Below, piece after piece: positions 24,929 to 34,292 of a DNA stretch of 64,000 nucleotides (position 1 is the stretch's first letter; every line of letters begins with the position of its first letter). The stretch comes from Clostridium_AD sp050717635 (GTDB taxonomy: Bacteria; Bacillota; Clostridia; Clostridiales; Clostridiaceae). The position numbers were made by a program, and so were the translations under genes. The notes beneath the pieces were generated by a model. It saw nothing but the letters and a program-made list of their open reading frames with translations. It was not told the DNA's origin and ran no database searches. Location of the stretch: contig NZ_JBOITO010000007.1 of NCBI RefSeq assembly GCF_050717635.1, positions 1-64,000 on the forward strand, read 5' to 3'.

Positions 24929-25495
24929 AATTAGAGCTGTTCCATTATTATTTATTATGACCTTGAAATTATAGGTATTAGCATAGTCTTTAAATTTAGT
25001 TACGTCAATGGGAGTATTATTTTTATTGTCAACAATAAATATAGATATTTTAAAACCATCATCTGCATGAGCTTTAGTCAGATATCCATGTTTAATAGAT
25101 TCATCTAGAATTAAATGCAAGGCTTCATCTAATGATTTATGTTTTAAATCTAGAGTTTCTTTTAGCTCAAAGCCACCTTTGCTTTTACCTTCGACACTTT
25201 TTATTTCGTTTAAACCAGTTACTTCCATCTTTAATTTGCAATTCATATCTACTATTACTGAAAATTCATACTTATTATCTAAGTATAGCTTTCTAGCTGA
25301 GAATGCAATTAATATAACGCAAACTATTAATAAAAAATATTTCCAAAGGGCAAGATGTTTAAGTTCTTCACCAGCATATAGTTCTCCCATTACTGGTTCA
25401 ACACTATGTTTCTCGAGAGTTACGAATTCTTGATTCGCGGTTATGATATATACTTTATCTTTTTCTATATTGATTACTTTTCCAGCTTTTCGCAT
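24923..25495 (-). CDS. RsgI-like anti-sigma factor N-terminal domain protein
   Basis: A 190-residue protein from ATG 25495 (GAGGTG 7 nt upstream); the frame runs further upstream to 25660 but lacks a site and would overlap the divergent kinase. The N-terminal 50 residues (KAGKVINIEKDKVYIITANQEFVTLEK) match the RsgI cytosolic anti-sigma domain. A transmembrane helix (about 52-70, WKYFLLIVCVILIAFSA) and an extracytoplasmic part with the RsgI-like mixed alpha/beta pattern follow. RsgI proteins hold SigI-type factors and sense wall polymers. No sigI gene is adjacent, so this is an orphan. Confidence 0.75.
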   Translation of the reverse strand: MRKAGKVINIEKDKVYIITANQEFVTLEKHSVEPVMGELYAGEELKHLALWKYFLLIVCVILIAFSARKLYLDNKYEFSVIVDMNCKLKMEVTGLNEIKSVEGKSKGGFELKETLDLKHKSLDEALHLILDESIKHGYLTKAHADDGFKISIFIVDNKNNTPIDVTKFKDYANTYNFKVIINNNGTALIE

Positions 25496-25637
25496 AAAGG
25501 CACCTCTTTCAATATGATAATTTATTATTAATCCTTGACATATAGATAAAAAATTGGTAGGTTCATTATAGTAATGCTTTAAAATAAACGGTATACTTAA
25601 AATAAATAAAATGGTTAATAGCCAATAGAGGTACATG

Positions 25638-26978
25638 ATGATAGAAATACTGTGGAACAATTTTTATTTATTCATAGGTATTCTAATTATAGCAAACATT
25701 ATATTTATTCATGCGAAAATTAAAATATTAATGATTAAAAAATCTAAAGAATTTGATGAAAAGATGGAGACTACTGTTAATATATTTAAATCTACAACGG
25801 ATATCAACGACATTTTTAATGGATTAATTAAAAGTTTACATGGAATTATAGCTTATGATGCTGCTATAAGTATATCTATAAGTGACCATAAATTTAATCT
25901 TATGGCGTCTTTTGGGTGTGAAGGTAAAATAAGTTTAAATAGCTACATGCAGGATGATAAATTTATTTTCTTAATAAAAAAAGTTTTAGAAAACAAAGAG
26001 CCATATTATATTGTGGATTTAAAAAAAATAGAATATACAAAGTACAATGCTGAGTTTCAATTATTATTATATCACATGAGGAGCTTACTTATAATCCCAA
26101 TAATTAATAGTGAGAATATATATGGAGTAATAATAATCTTAAATCATAAAAAGTATGCATACAATAAAATTCAAATAGCTAACGCTTTTTCGTTTACTAG
26201 TAAGGTAGGCATAGCTATAGAAAATGCTTCGCTTTTTCAAAAAATGAAAGATATGGATAAAATGAAAACAAACTTTTTATCTACTGTTTCTCATGAACTT
26301 CGAACACCTCTAACTTCAATTATTGGCTTTACTGAAATGGTGAAGCGTAAATTTGAAGGGCAAATAGTAGAAGAATTAGATCTTACAAGGGAAAAAAATC
26401 AAAGCTCCATAATTAAAATAAGGAGAAATATTAATATAATTTTATCAGAAGGGGAGAGATTATCTAACCTTATAAATGATTTACTAGATATATCAAGAAT
26501 GGAAGCAGGAAAATTCAGCTTAAATATGAGAGAAATTAACATAGAAGAAATTATAACTCAGGTAATAACTTTAACTAATCCAATAATTAGAGATAAATCT
26601 CTTCAGGTTATACAAAATATAAGAGAGCCACTTCCGAAAATTATGGCAGATAAAGATAAATTGATGCAAGTAATAATTAATCTTATTTCCAATGCTATAA
26701 AATTTACTGATGAAGGTTGTATAGTATGTACAGCTAGAAGAGTTCAAGAAAATATAATAGTAAGTATTAGCGATACAGGGGTAGGTATTAAAGAGGAAGA
26801 TAAAAAATATGTATTTGAAAAGTTTAGCCAAGTTGGAGATCATTTTACGAGTAAACCTTGCGGTACAGGACTTGGACTAGCAATATGCAAGTATATTATT
26901 GAAGAACATGGTGGCAAAATATGGGTAGAGAGTGAAATAGCAAAAGGATCTGATTTTTCATTTAGCATACCTATTTAA
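25638..26978 (+). CDS. GAF-domain sensor histidine kinase
   Basis: About 446 residues. One N-terminal transmembrane helix (about 8-30), a GAF-like domain (about 50-195), then HisKA with SHELRTPLTS (phospho-His219), the N box NLISNAIKF, DTGVGI and GTGLGLAI. Two adjacent ATGs exist (25635 and 25638); AGAGG lies 3 or 6 nt upstream, so the second is preferred. It is an orphan kinase: no response regulator is near, so it may feed the Spo0F/Spo0A pathway as many clostridial orphan kinases do (inference). Confidence 0.9.
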   Translation: MIEILWNNFYLFIGILIIANIIFIHAKIKILMIKKSKEFDEKMETTVNIFKSTTDINDIFNGLIKSLHGIIAYDAAISISISDHKFNLMASFGCEGKISLNSYMQDDKFIFLIKKVLENKEPYYIVDLKKIEYTKYNAEFQLLLYHMRSLLIIPIINSENIYGVIIILNHKKYAYNKIQIANAFSFTSKVGIAIENASLFQKMKDMDKMKTNFLSTVSHELRTPLTSIIGFTEMVKRKFEGQIVEELDLTREKNQSSIIKIRRNINIILSEGERLSNLINDLLDISRMEAGKFSLNMREINIEEIITQVITLTNPIIRDKSLQVIQNIREPLPKIMADKDKLMQVIINLISNAIKFTDEGCIVCTARRVQENIIVSISDTGVGIKEEDKKYVFEKFSQVGDHFTSKPCGTGLGLAICKYIIEEHGGKIWVESEIAKGSDFSFSIPI

Positions 26979-27021
26979 ATGACAAAATAAAAAGAATTGT
27001 GAAATACATCAAACTAAGTTA

Positions 27022-27054
27022 AAAAGCTGAGAATTTATTCTCAGCTTTTTTTGT
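27022..27054. terminator. bidirectional terminator
   Basis: Stem AAAAAGCTGAGAA / TTCTCAGCTTTTT with A- and T-runs between the convergent kinase and cardiolipin synthase genes. Confidence 0.88.
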
Positions 27055-27056
27055 CA

Positions 27057-28511
27057 TTAGAGCATAGGAGAAAGTAACCTTGAAACAGACTCCTTGAATT
27101 TTACAGTGACACTTCGATTAATATATTTTTCCGTAGTTAGTTCATCGCAAGATTTTAAATCATTAATGAAATAATCTTCTAATTTTTTAGTTATATCTTT
27201 ATCATATATAAAAGCATTAATTTCAAAGTTTAAAGTAAAGCTTCTAATATCTAAATTAGCAGTACCTACAGAGCTTATAGATTCATCAATAGAAATAAAT
27301 TTACTATGAAGAAAGCCCTTAGTGTAGGTATAACATTTGACACCAGAATCTAATAGTTCGCCCATATAGGAGGTAGAGGCCCAATAAACAAAGGGGTGAT
27401 CTGGTTTGCTTGGTATCATTATACGCACATCGACTCCAGATAAGGAGGCTATTTTTAAAGCTTCTAATATACTGTCATCTGGAATAAAATATGGAGTTTC
27501 TATATAAATGTTTTTTTCAGCTTTGCTAATCATTTTTAAATAACCATTTTTGATAGAATTAAAATTAGAGTCAGGACCGCTTGAAACCATTTGAAGACCT
27601 GTATTTCCAACGTGAGTCCTGTGAGGAAAATATTTATCATCAAAAACAGAGTTTTCATCTGCAGCAAATCTCCAATCCATTAGGAAGTGAAGTTCCAGTG
27701 CGTCAATTGCGTCACCTTGTACGAGTAAGTGGGTATCTCTCCAAAAACCAAATTTTTTAGAGTGCCCTAAGTATTCATCCCCAATATTAAAACCACCTAT
27801 AAAGCCATACTTACCATCGATAGTGACTATTTTACGATGATTTCTAAAATTAACCCTAAGGTTTATATAAGGAAGAAAGGGTGGAAAGAATATTGCGATT
27901 TTTCCGCCAGCCTTGATTAGAGGAGCGAAAAAAGAATTAGGTACTTTAATGCATCCCATACCATCATAGAGCAATTTAACTTCTACTCCTGCTTCAGCTT
28001 TTTCGCATAGTATTTTAAGGATAGCAGCGCCTAAAGTATCATTTTGAAATATATAATACTCCATATGGATATATAGACTTGCAGTTTGTAGGGTTTCTTT
28101 GAGTTTATCAAATTTTGATTTGCCATCAGTAAATATAGTTACGTTGTTATTATTGGTGTAAAAAGCATTGTCACTACATAAATTAAGTTGCATCATATCA
28201 GAATATTTACTTAAAAAAGGATTAGTTTTAGTTAGATTTTCATTATTCAGAAACTCCTTTTGTTTATCAATAATTGAAGTTAGGTTTTCCTTTTCTTCTT
28301 TTTTCAAGGAAAACATCTTTTTCCTTTTAAGATTTTGGCCAAGAAATAAATATAAAACAAAACCTATGCTAGGCAAAAATAAAAGTACCATAAGCCAAGT
28401 CCAAGTGCTTGCAGGGTTTTTACGTTCAATAAATACAACTGCAAAGGCGAAAAGAATATTAACAAAAAATAGTAAGTTAAAAAAACGTAAGAATAATTCA
28501 TTTGTAAACAT
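27057..28511 (-). CDS. cls: cardiolipin synthase (phospholipase D family)
   Basis: A 484-residue membrane enzyme. Two N-terminal transmembrane helices, then two HKD motifs: HRKIVTID with GGFNIGDEY, and HSKFISID with GTANLDIRS. It joins two phosphatidylglycerols into cardiolipin. Start 28511 follows GGAGG by 5 nt; the frame opens 69 nt earlier without a site. Length is normal for Cls. Confidence 0.94.
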   Translation of the reverse strand: MFTNELFLRFFNLLFFVNILFAFAVVFIERKNPASTWTWLMVLLFLPSIGFVLYLFLGQNLKRKKMFSLKKEEKENLTSIIDKQKEFLNNENLTKTNPFLSKYSDMMQLNLCSDNAFYTNNNNVTIFTDGKSKFDKLKETLQTASLYIHMEYYIFQNDTLGAAILKILCEKAEAGVEVKLLYDGMGCIKVPNSFFAPLIKAGGKIAIFFPPFLPYINLRVNFRNHRKIVTIDGKYGFIGGFNIGDEYLGHSKKFGFWRDTHLLVQGDAIDALELHFLMDWRFAADENSVFDDKYFPHRTHVGNTGLQMVSSGPDSNFNSIKNGYLKMISKAEKNIYIETPYFIPDDSILEALKIASLSGVDVRIMIPSKPDHPFVYWASTSYMGELLDSGVKCYTYTKGFLHSKFISIDESISSVGTANLDIRSFTLNFEINAFIYDKDITKKLEDYFINDLKSCDELTTEKYINRSVTVKFKESVSRLLSPML

Positions 28512-28684
28512 ATAAGCCTCCAAAAATTCATTATATAATATAGTATACATACAAATGTATAAAAAAAACAATGAATACATGGAAACAACAAAATATTTAA
28601 ATTTATAATTATATTATTTAAGCAAAAGTGAGTTCTATGGTATAATAATAATAAATTACTGAAATGGATTTATGGGGGATAAGT

Positions 28685-30331
28685 ATGTTTTGGATTAAAA
28701 TGTTTATTGTGTTAACAATTGGTATTATATTTTTTGCATTTGTATTGAGATTGATATTAAGAGGTTACTTTATTAACGAAACTGGAATTATGGATAGGAA
28801 TATGGAATTACTTAATATATCGTTAAACGCAGACATTGACAAATGTTTAAATCTTATAAATGAATTAGAACGTGTGGTATCGGAGATTCAGAATACGGAA
28901 AGTTTATTTGCAGAGGATAATAAGAACATGTCCTACGCCCATAAACAAAGTATATTAGGTAAATGGGTTAGTTATGTGGAATGTTATAATGGGTTAAATG
29001 AAATTAGGAAAAAATATAAAATCGGTATCATATTCAAAGGTACAGAAGATTCATATGCTAGATTTAACAGTATCCTTTTAAACTATTCTTCAACCATAGC
29101 AATACGTAAAAATTCTGTACTATTAGCTAGTATTATAGAAAAAAACAAATATTTAGAATCAATGTTAAATGAAAGTAGACCAGAACATAATATCAATAAA
29201 AAACAATATTATTACATTACACAAGAAATAACAGAAATATCTCACATGATATTGTTATTTAAGAATAAGCATTACTTCGATTTTATGGTAAGTTATCATG
29301 AAATTCATGGTTATGGGAGAGATGAAAAGGAAGAAGAATTATTAGATTATGCAAGTTGTAACTATTTAAATGTTGTAAAACTTGTTAGAAACCATAGAAA
29401 TATCGTTTTTAACAATATTCTTGACTTTTTCGGTAAGAATGTTTTTGATTTTTGGTTTCCAGTTCAGAAATGGATTGCTATAAGTATTACTGGGGTTGAT
29501 TACTCTAGTAGAGAAGAAAAATATGTTAGTAATGAAGATATTAATACTATAAAAGAAGAATTGAGGCCAGGTGATATACTTCTAAAAAGGAATGATTATC
29601 AGCTGACAAACATTGGGCTGCCGGGATTTTGGACTCATTCTGGGATTTATATAGGTTGTTTAAAAAAGTTGGATAGTTATTTTAAGGATATGCAACTAGG
29701 AGATTATTCCTGTGTGTCAGAGTATGTAAAAGTAATTTATCCTAAAGTATATGATAGTTTATGTAGTAAAGACAATGTAGAATACATTATAGAAGTTATC
29801 GCGCCAGGAGTTGTAATAAATCCTCTAAATGCAATTGCAAAAGTTGACTATTTTTCGGCGCTAAGGCCAAAACTATCTAAAAAAGATAAATTGGGTGCTT
29901 TATTTATAGCTTTTGATTCTTTAGGCAAGGCATATGATTATAATTTTGATATTATGACGGATAATGCACTGTTTTGTAGTGAACTAATTTATAAGTCTTA
30001 TTTATGTTCAAGCAATAAGAAAGGTCTGAAATTCAACTTAGAACCGAAAGCAGGTAGACTTCTACTTTCACCAAATAGTATTATTAAAAAATTTGATGAA
30101 GAATTTGACGACGAAAATTCAGAATTTGATTTCGTAGCATTTTACGATGGAAGTGAAAGAGATAAAAAAGCTATAAGCAAAGATGCAATGGATTTAAAAA
30201 TAACTTGGAAGTTAACTTGGTGGAAAATTGTAAAGAGTAGAATTATTTCAACTACAGAAACAAGGTATCCAGTTGTAAAAATGAATTTAGTATTGACTAA
30301 ATTAAAATTTATTTTATACGGTATGTTTTAA
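28685..30331 (+). CDS. membrane-anchored YiiX/NlpC-type cysteine hydrolase
   Basis: A 548-residue protein. A transmembrane helix (about 3-25), a long helical region (to about 290) and a C-terminal permuted papain-like domain of the YiiX type: LRPGDILLKR, FWTHSGIYIG with His318, and LFCSELIY with Cys431. YiiX-like enzymes act on amide or ester bonds of lipids or peptides; the substrate here is unknown. Start 28685 follows GGGGG by 6 nt. A family name beyond the C-terminal fold is not evident. Confidence 0.78.
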   Translation: MFWIKMFIVLTIGIIFFAFVLRLILRGYFINETGIMDRNMELLNISLNADIDKCLNLINELERVVSEIQNTESLFAEDNKNMSYAHKQSILGKWVSYVECYNGLNEIRKKYKIGIIFKGTEDSYARFNSILLNYSSTIAIRKNSVLLASIIEKNKYLESMLNESRPEHNINKKQYYYITQEITEISHMILLFKNKHYFDFMVSYHEIHGYGRDEKEEELLDYASCNYLNVVKLVRNHRNIVFNNILDFFGKNVFDFWFPVQKWIAISITGVDYSSREEKYVSNEDINTIKEELRPGDILLKRNDYQLTNIGLPGFWTHSGIYIGCLKKLDSYFKDMQLGDYSCVSEYVKVIYPKVYDSLCSKDNVEYIIEVIAPGVVINPLNAIAKVDYFSALRPKLSKKDKLGALFIAFDSLGKAYDYNFDIMTDNALFCSELIYKSYLCSSNKKGLKFNLEPKAGRLLLSPNSIIKKFDEEFDDENSEFDFVAFYDGSERDKKAISKDAMDLKITWKLTWWKIVKSRIISTTETRYPVVKMNLVLTKLKFILYGMF

Positions 30332-30427
30332 TAACTGTGATGTATGTATATAATATTAGGTGTATAATGAAACACATAGATAAAATACTAGATTTAATTC
30401 TAGAAAAGAAAGTGGGATAAATAATTA

Positions 30428-31165
30428 ATGAGAAATATAAAAATTGTAATAGAATATGATGGAACTAAATACAAAGGATGGCAAAGGCTTGGAGATAGCG
30501 ATAATACGATTCAGCACAAAATTGAGGCTGTTTTAAGTAAAATGGCTGGAGAGAATATTGAAATTATGGCGTCTGGTAGAACTGATGCTGGGGTACATGC
30601 AACAAATCAAGTAGCAAATTTTAGAACGGAATGTACTATGCCAGATCATAAAATGCGTAGTTATTGTTATGAATATCTACCAGAAGATATTGTAGTGAAG
30701 ACAGTAGAAGAAGTAGATCTTAATTTTCATTCTAGATATAATGCTAAGGCTAAGAAATATGTATATAATATTTGTAATAACAAAGCACATAATGTATTTA
30801 CTAGAAAATATGATTATCATGTGATACAACCTTTAAATATAGAAAATATGAGAAAAGCATCTGAAATTTTAATAGGAGAACATGATTTTCAAAGCTTTAC
30901 AACACTTAAATCTAAGAAAAAATCAACTGTTAGAGATATTTATACTATAAATATTGTAAATGAGGATGGGAACATAGAAATTAGTGTTCAAGGTAATGGA
31001 TTTATGAAAAACATGGTAAGATTAATAGTTGGAACATTAGTTGAAGTAGGATTAGGTGAAAAATCTGTAGATGAGATTAGTGTTATTTTAGAAAAAAAAG
31101 AAAGAAAATATGCTGGTCATATAGCGCCGGCTAAAGGATTATTTTTAGAAGAAGTTAATTATTAA
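30428..31165 (+). CDS. truA: tRNA pseudouridine(38-40) synthase
   Basis: A 245-residue TruA that modifies U38-U40 of tRNA anticodon arms. The catalytic Asp53 lies in GRTDAGVHA; KGWQ, FHSRYNAKAKKYVYN and FLRN-like MKNMVRLIVGTL text is present. The ribosome binding site is weak (AAAGTGGG, 11 nt before ATG). It ends at a strong terminator. Confidence 0.96.
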   Translation: MRNIKIVIEYDGTKYKGWQRLGDSDNTIQHKIEAVLSKMAGENIEIMASGRTDAGVHATNQVANFRTECTMPDHKMRSYCYEYLPEDIVVKTVEEVDLNFHSRYNAKAKKYVYNICNNKAHNVFTRKYDYHVIQPLNIENMRKASEILIGEHDFQSFTTLKSKKKSTVRDIYTINIVNEDGNIEISVQGNGFMKNMVRLIVGTLVEVGLGEKSVDEISVILEKKERKYAGHIAPAKGLFLEEVNY

Positions 31166-31193
31166 GTAATTTTTCTAAATACAGAAAAAAATA

Positions 31194-31237
31194 AAAACAA
31201 TTAAGGGACTAATAATATTAGTCCCTTAATTGTTTTT
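31194..31237. terminator. bidirectional terminator
   Basis: Perfect stem of 16 bp or more (CAATTAAGGGACTAAT / ATTAGTCCCTTAATTG), flanked by A- and T-runs between truA and a convergent small gene. Confidence 0.9.
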
Positions 31238-31257
31238 ATATATTTAAATATAGTGTA

Positions 31258-31443
31258 TTAAAGTATACCTTCATTTTTTAACAAGCTTTCAATTTCTTCA
31301 ACTTTTTTAGAGAGAGTATAAAAACTTTCTTTTAAGATGTTTTTTGGAAGAGGTGTTTCTTTTATAGTTTTCTCTAAGGATTCTATAGTGTCTAGTGCAT
31401 CATCAATGCCCTTTTGTGCTAGTTTTAGATTATCTTCTTTCAT
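31258..31443 (-). CDS. small helical hypothetical protein
   Basis: A 61-residue protein of two charged amphipathic helices split by TPLPKN. AAAGGAGA precedes the ATG, so it is probably real. It is the gene downstream of the ABC-permease-like gene and may share its transcript. No family recognised. Confidence 0.65.
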   Translation of the reverse strand: MKEDNLKLAQKGIDDALDTIESLEKTIKETPLPKNILKESFYTLSKKVEEIESLLKNEGIL

Positions 31444-31551
31444 TTTTCAATCTCCTTTATCTTATGTTATTTTTTTGGATACTTAAATCCTAACATTAGT
31501 AATTATTAATTTCAAGTCTGGAATGGTTTTTATTTCATAGTAAACAGTAAA

Positions 31552-32400
31552 CTATTGCTCTTTATCTTTATGAATCTTATTTTTAACATCTTTTAGAATA
31601 GAATCTAAACCTTTAAATTTTAAGTCAGGAAAGGCTTTTATAAGTCTGGAATAATTAGGAGATTTTTTAATAACCAAAGATTCATATTTTATTTTCAATT
31701 CTTTTATAATATTTTCAATATCAGATTTTTTCTTACTCACTTTCATTTCTGCACTCTCTATTAACTTTTCTAATTTACTTTTTAATTCAGAGGTATCTTT
31801 AATATTCCCTAAATTTAGTTTAAAACTCGATAGTTTTTCATTTAACTCTAAATACACTGTATTTAACTGAGTTAATAGTGATTTTAGTCTAAATATTGTA
31901 ATTACAGTAATGATAAAATCAATGGAGAAATAGAATAGAGTAATATAAAAAATTATTATGCCGTAGTTAATAGGTATTAAATTTACTATATATACAATAT
32001 AGGGATGAATTACTTTTAAAATGAATATTGAAATAAATCCCCATATTAGAGAGAATGATAAGCAAATTCTTCCATGAAGATTGAAGCGTTTATCGCTGTA
32101 ATCCCACCAAGTACTATTAAATGCTGTTTCTAGGAAATAACCTGTTATATATTCAATAACTGATGTTAGTAGTACTGAACCTAAAAAAAGAAAAAAATAA
32201 TTTGTTTCAATAGGTTTTAGAAAAACAATAATTGATAAACAACCAAAGCCATAGATAGGACAAAAGGGACCGTGAAGGAATCCTCTATTAACAAATTCTT
32301 TTTTGTTTATTGTAGAGTATATAGTCTCAAGGCACCAGCCCATAAAGGAATATATAATAAAATAATTAAATAGTGTAAATACATAAGGATTATTGTGCAT
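31552..32400 (-). CDS. putative ABC transporter permease (CmpB-like membrane family)
   Basis: A 282-residue protein with four to five transmembrane helices in residues 1-165, then a charged coiled-coil tail (about 175-282). The start (FNYFIIYSFMGWCLETIYST, FVNRGFLHGPFCPIYG, NSTWWDYS) is characteristic of a Firmicutes family labelled putative ABC transporter permease. No ATPase gene is nearby, so a transporter role is unproven. AAAAGGAG precedes the ATG. Confidence 0.8.
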   Translation of the reverse strand: MHNNPYVFTLFNYFIIYSFMGWCLETIYSTINKKEFVNRGFLHGPFCPIYGFGCLSIIVFLKPIETNYFFLFLGSVLLTSVIEYITGYFLETAFNSTWWDYSDKRFNLHGRICLSFSLIWGFISIFILKVIHPYIVYIVNLIPINYGIIIFYITLFYFSIDFIITVITIFRLKSLLTQLNTVYLELNEKLSSFKLNLGNIKDTSELKSKLEKLIESAEMKVSKKKSDIENIIKELKIKYESLVIKKSPNYSRLIKAFPDLKFKGLDSILKDVKNKIHKDKEQ

Positions 32401-32571
32401 ATATGAACTCCTTTTTTAGTTATACTGTATTTTAAATAACAAAATAGTAACATAAAAAATATATATTTTATAGTATATGATACCAATAAAAAATATATAT
32501 AGCAATTATATAGGATTAACTACATATATATTAATTAATTACGGATAATTCAAATGCTAGGAGGAAAATAT

Positions 32572-33147
32572 GTGATAAATATTATTTGGTTTTTAATTTT
32601 ATCATTAGGGATAATAATTGGAATTATTACAGGGAAAGGAGAGATTTTATCAAAGGCTGTTGTATCATCAACAGCTAGTTCAGTTGAACTTGTTATGGGC
32701 CTTGTTGGAATGATGTGTCTTTGGTGCGGAATAATGAAAATTGCTGAAAAAAGTGGATTGACCCATAAATTAGCAATGGTACTTAGGCCGATTTTAAAAC
32801 TTATTTTTAAAAATGCGGGAAAAGATAAAAAGGCAATGGCTAGTATTACAATGAATTTAACAGCAAATATGATGGGGCTATCTAATGCAGCAACGCCCTT
32901 TGGCATAAAAGCTATGGAAGAGATGCAAAAGAATAATAGCGAAAAAGACACAGCTAGTAATGATATGGCTTTATTCTTAGTTTTAAATGCTGCCTGCATT
33001 CAGTTACTACCTACAACAGTAATATCTATAAGAGCTGCTTATGGTTCAAAGAACCCTGCGATTATTATACTACCAGCTATAATTGCAACAGGTACTGCAG
33101 CAATACTTGGCATATTTTATTGTAAAATTCTACAAAGATATTTCTAA
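32572..33147 (+). CDS. spmA: spore maturation protein A
   Basis: A 191-residue membrane protein with nucleoside-transporter-like gate motifs. SpmA and SpmB together are needed for full dehydration of the spore core. A GTG at 32572, 7 nt after AGGAGG, gives the usual start MINIIWFLI; the frame opens 18 nt earlier at an ATG that lies before that site. It is followed 53 nt later by spmB, with which it forms an operon. Confidence 0.92.
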   Translation: MINIIWFLILSLGIIIGIITGKGEILSKAVVSSTASSVELVMGLVGMMCLWCGIMKIAEKSGLTHKLAMVLRPILKLIFKNAGKDKKAMASITMNLTANMMGLSNAATPFGIKAMEEMQKNNSEKDTASNDMALFLVLNAACIQLLPTTVISIRAAYGSKNPAIIILPAIIATGTAAILGIFYCKILQRYF

Positions 33148-33200
33148 GAAATGGTTATGTGTGTTAAGCTATAAATTTATATGGGGGTAGGTGGAATCGG

Positions 33201-33737
33201 GTGATTCTAGGTAATTTAGTATCATATATTTTAAAGGGGATAATTCCAATTATTATTGGCCTTGTTGTGATATATGGATTTATTAAGAAGGTAAAGGTAT
33301 ACGAGTGTTTTGTTGAAGGAGCAAAAGATGGAATAAATATTTGTGTTAAAATTTTTCCGTATCTTCTAGCTATGATTATAGCTGTTAATGTATTTAGGGC
33401 CTCTGGGGCTTTAGACTTTTTTATTTATTTAGTAAAACCAGTTGTTGTGTTTATTGGACTCCCACCGGAAGTTGTTCCACTAGTTTTAATAAAACCACTA
33501 TCAGGAAGTGGAGCACTGGGAGTATTTACTGATATCATAAAACAGTATGGAGCAGATAGTTACATAGGGCGCGTGGCATCTATAATAATGGGTTCAACAG
33601 AAACTATTTTTTATACCCTTACAGTATATTTTGGGGCGGTAAATATAAAAAAAATTAGGCACACACTAATAGCGGCCATATTGGCAGACATTACAGCAAT
33701 TATAATGGCGGTTAACTTGGCCAAGTTTTTCTTCTAA
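33201..33737 (+). CDS. spmB: spore maturation protein B
   Basis: A 178-residue multi-pass membrane protein. Family text is clear: VKIFPYLLAMIIAVNVFRASG, the PLSGSGALG box and IMGSTETIFYTLTVYFG. GTG start with AGGTGG upstream. Partner of spmA. Confidence 0.93.
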   Translation: MILGNLVSYILKGIIPIIIGLVVIYGFIKKVKVYECFVEGAKDGINICVKIFPYLLAMIIAVNVFRASGALDFFIYLVKPVVVFIGLPPEVVPLVLIKPLSGSGALGVFTDIIKQYGADSYIGRVASIIMGSTETIFYTLTVYFGAVNIKKIRHTLIAAILADITAIIMAVNLAKFFF

Positions 33738-33886
33738 GGACACTTGTGAAAGCTAAACAGTGTAACTGTAACATATATTGTAAAAAAATAAATAGTATGA
33801 TAGTATAAAAATGCATATTTGTTATATATCAGTATAAGATGAAGATATCCTAAGTATAATTTTAGGATTTTAGGACGAAAATATTG

Positions 33887-33915
33887 TTGACAAAGTAATT
33901 TATTAGCAATATAAT
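33887..33915 (+). promoter_or_regulatory. sigma-A promoter of the metG T-box leader
   Basis: Perfect TTGACA (33887-33892), 17-nt spacer, perfect TATAAT (33910-33915), just before the T-box leader. Confidence 0.88.
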
Positions 33916-33930
33916 TATTATTAAACAAAT

Positions 33931-34234
33931 GCGATGATGAGAAGAGTAATAAGCTTGAATGTTAAAAGAGAACTGAGATAGGTGGAAATCAGTAGCATGG
34001 CAACTTATGAACATGGCCTCTAAGCGGATTATCTGATTAAACGTTTGAAAGCTTATTTATAAAAATGGACTTTTAAATGTAATTAGTAGGATGATACGGT
34101 ATCAACCGTTATATTGACAGGTGATGGTAAATCACCCATGGAGATCCTTATAGTGATATAAAGATGAATTAGAGTGGTAACGCGTTAAATACGTCTCTAA
34201 ACAGAATGTTTTTTCTGTTTAGAGATTTTTTTTA
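33931..34234 (+). promoter_or_regulatory. T-box riboswitch (Met) upstream of metG
   Basis: A leader of about 300 nt that senses uncharged tRNA-Met. The specifier AUG is at 34013-34015 in the GAAC-AUG context. The antiterminator is AGAG-TGGTAAC-GCGT...ACGT-CTCT near 34171-34197, where TGGT (34175-34178) pairs the tRNA end ACCA. The competing terminator TCTCTAAACAG / CTGTTTAGAGA (34194-34225) has a T-run. Low charged Met-tRNA should allow read-through into metG. Confidence 0.9.
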
Positions 34235-34292
34235 TTTGATGGGAAATTGTAATATTTATTAAATAATAAAATAAGAGAGGTAGGAGAAAACT

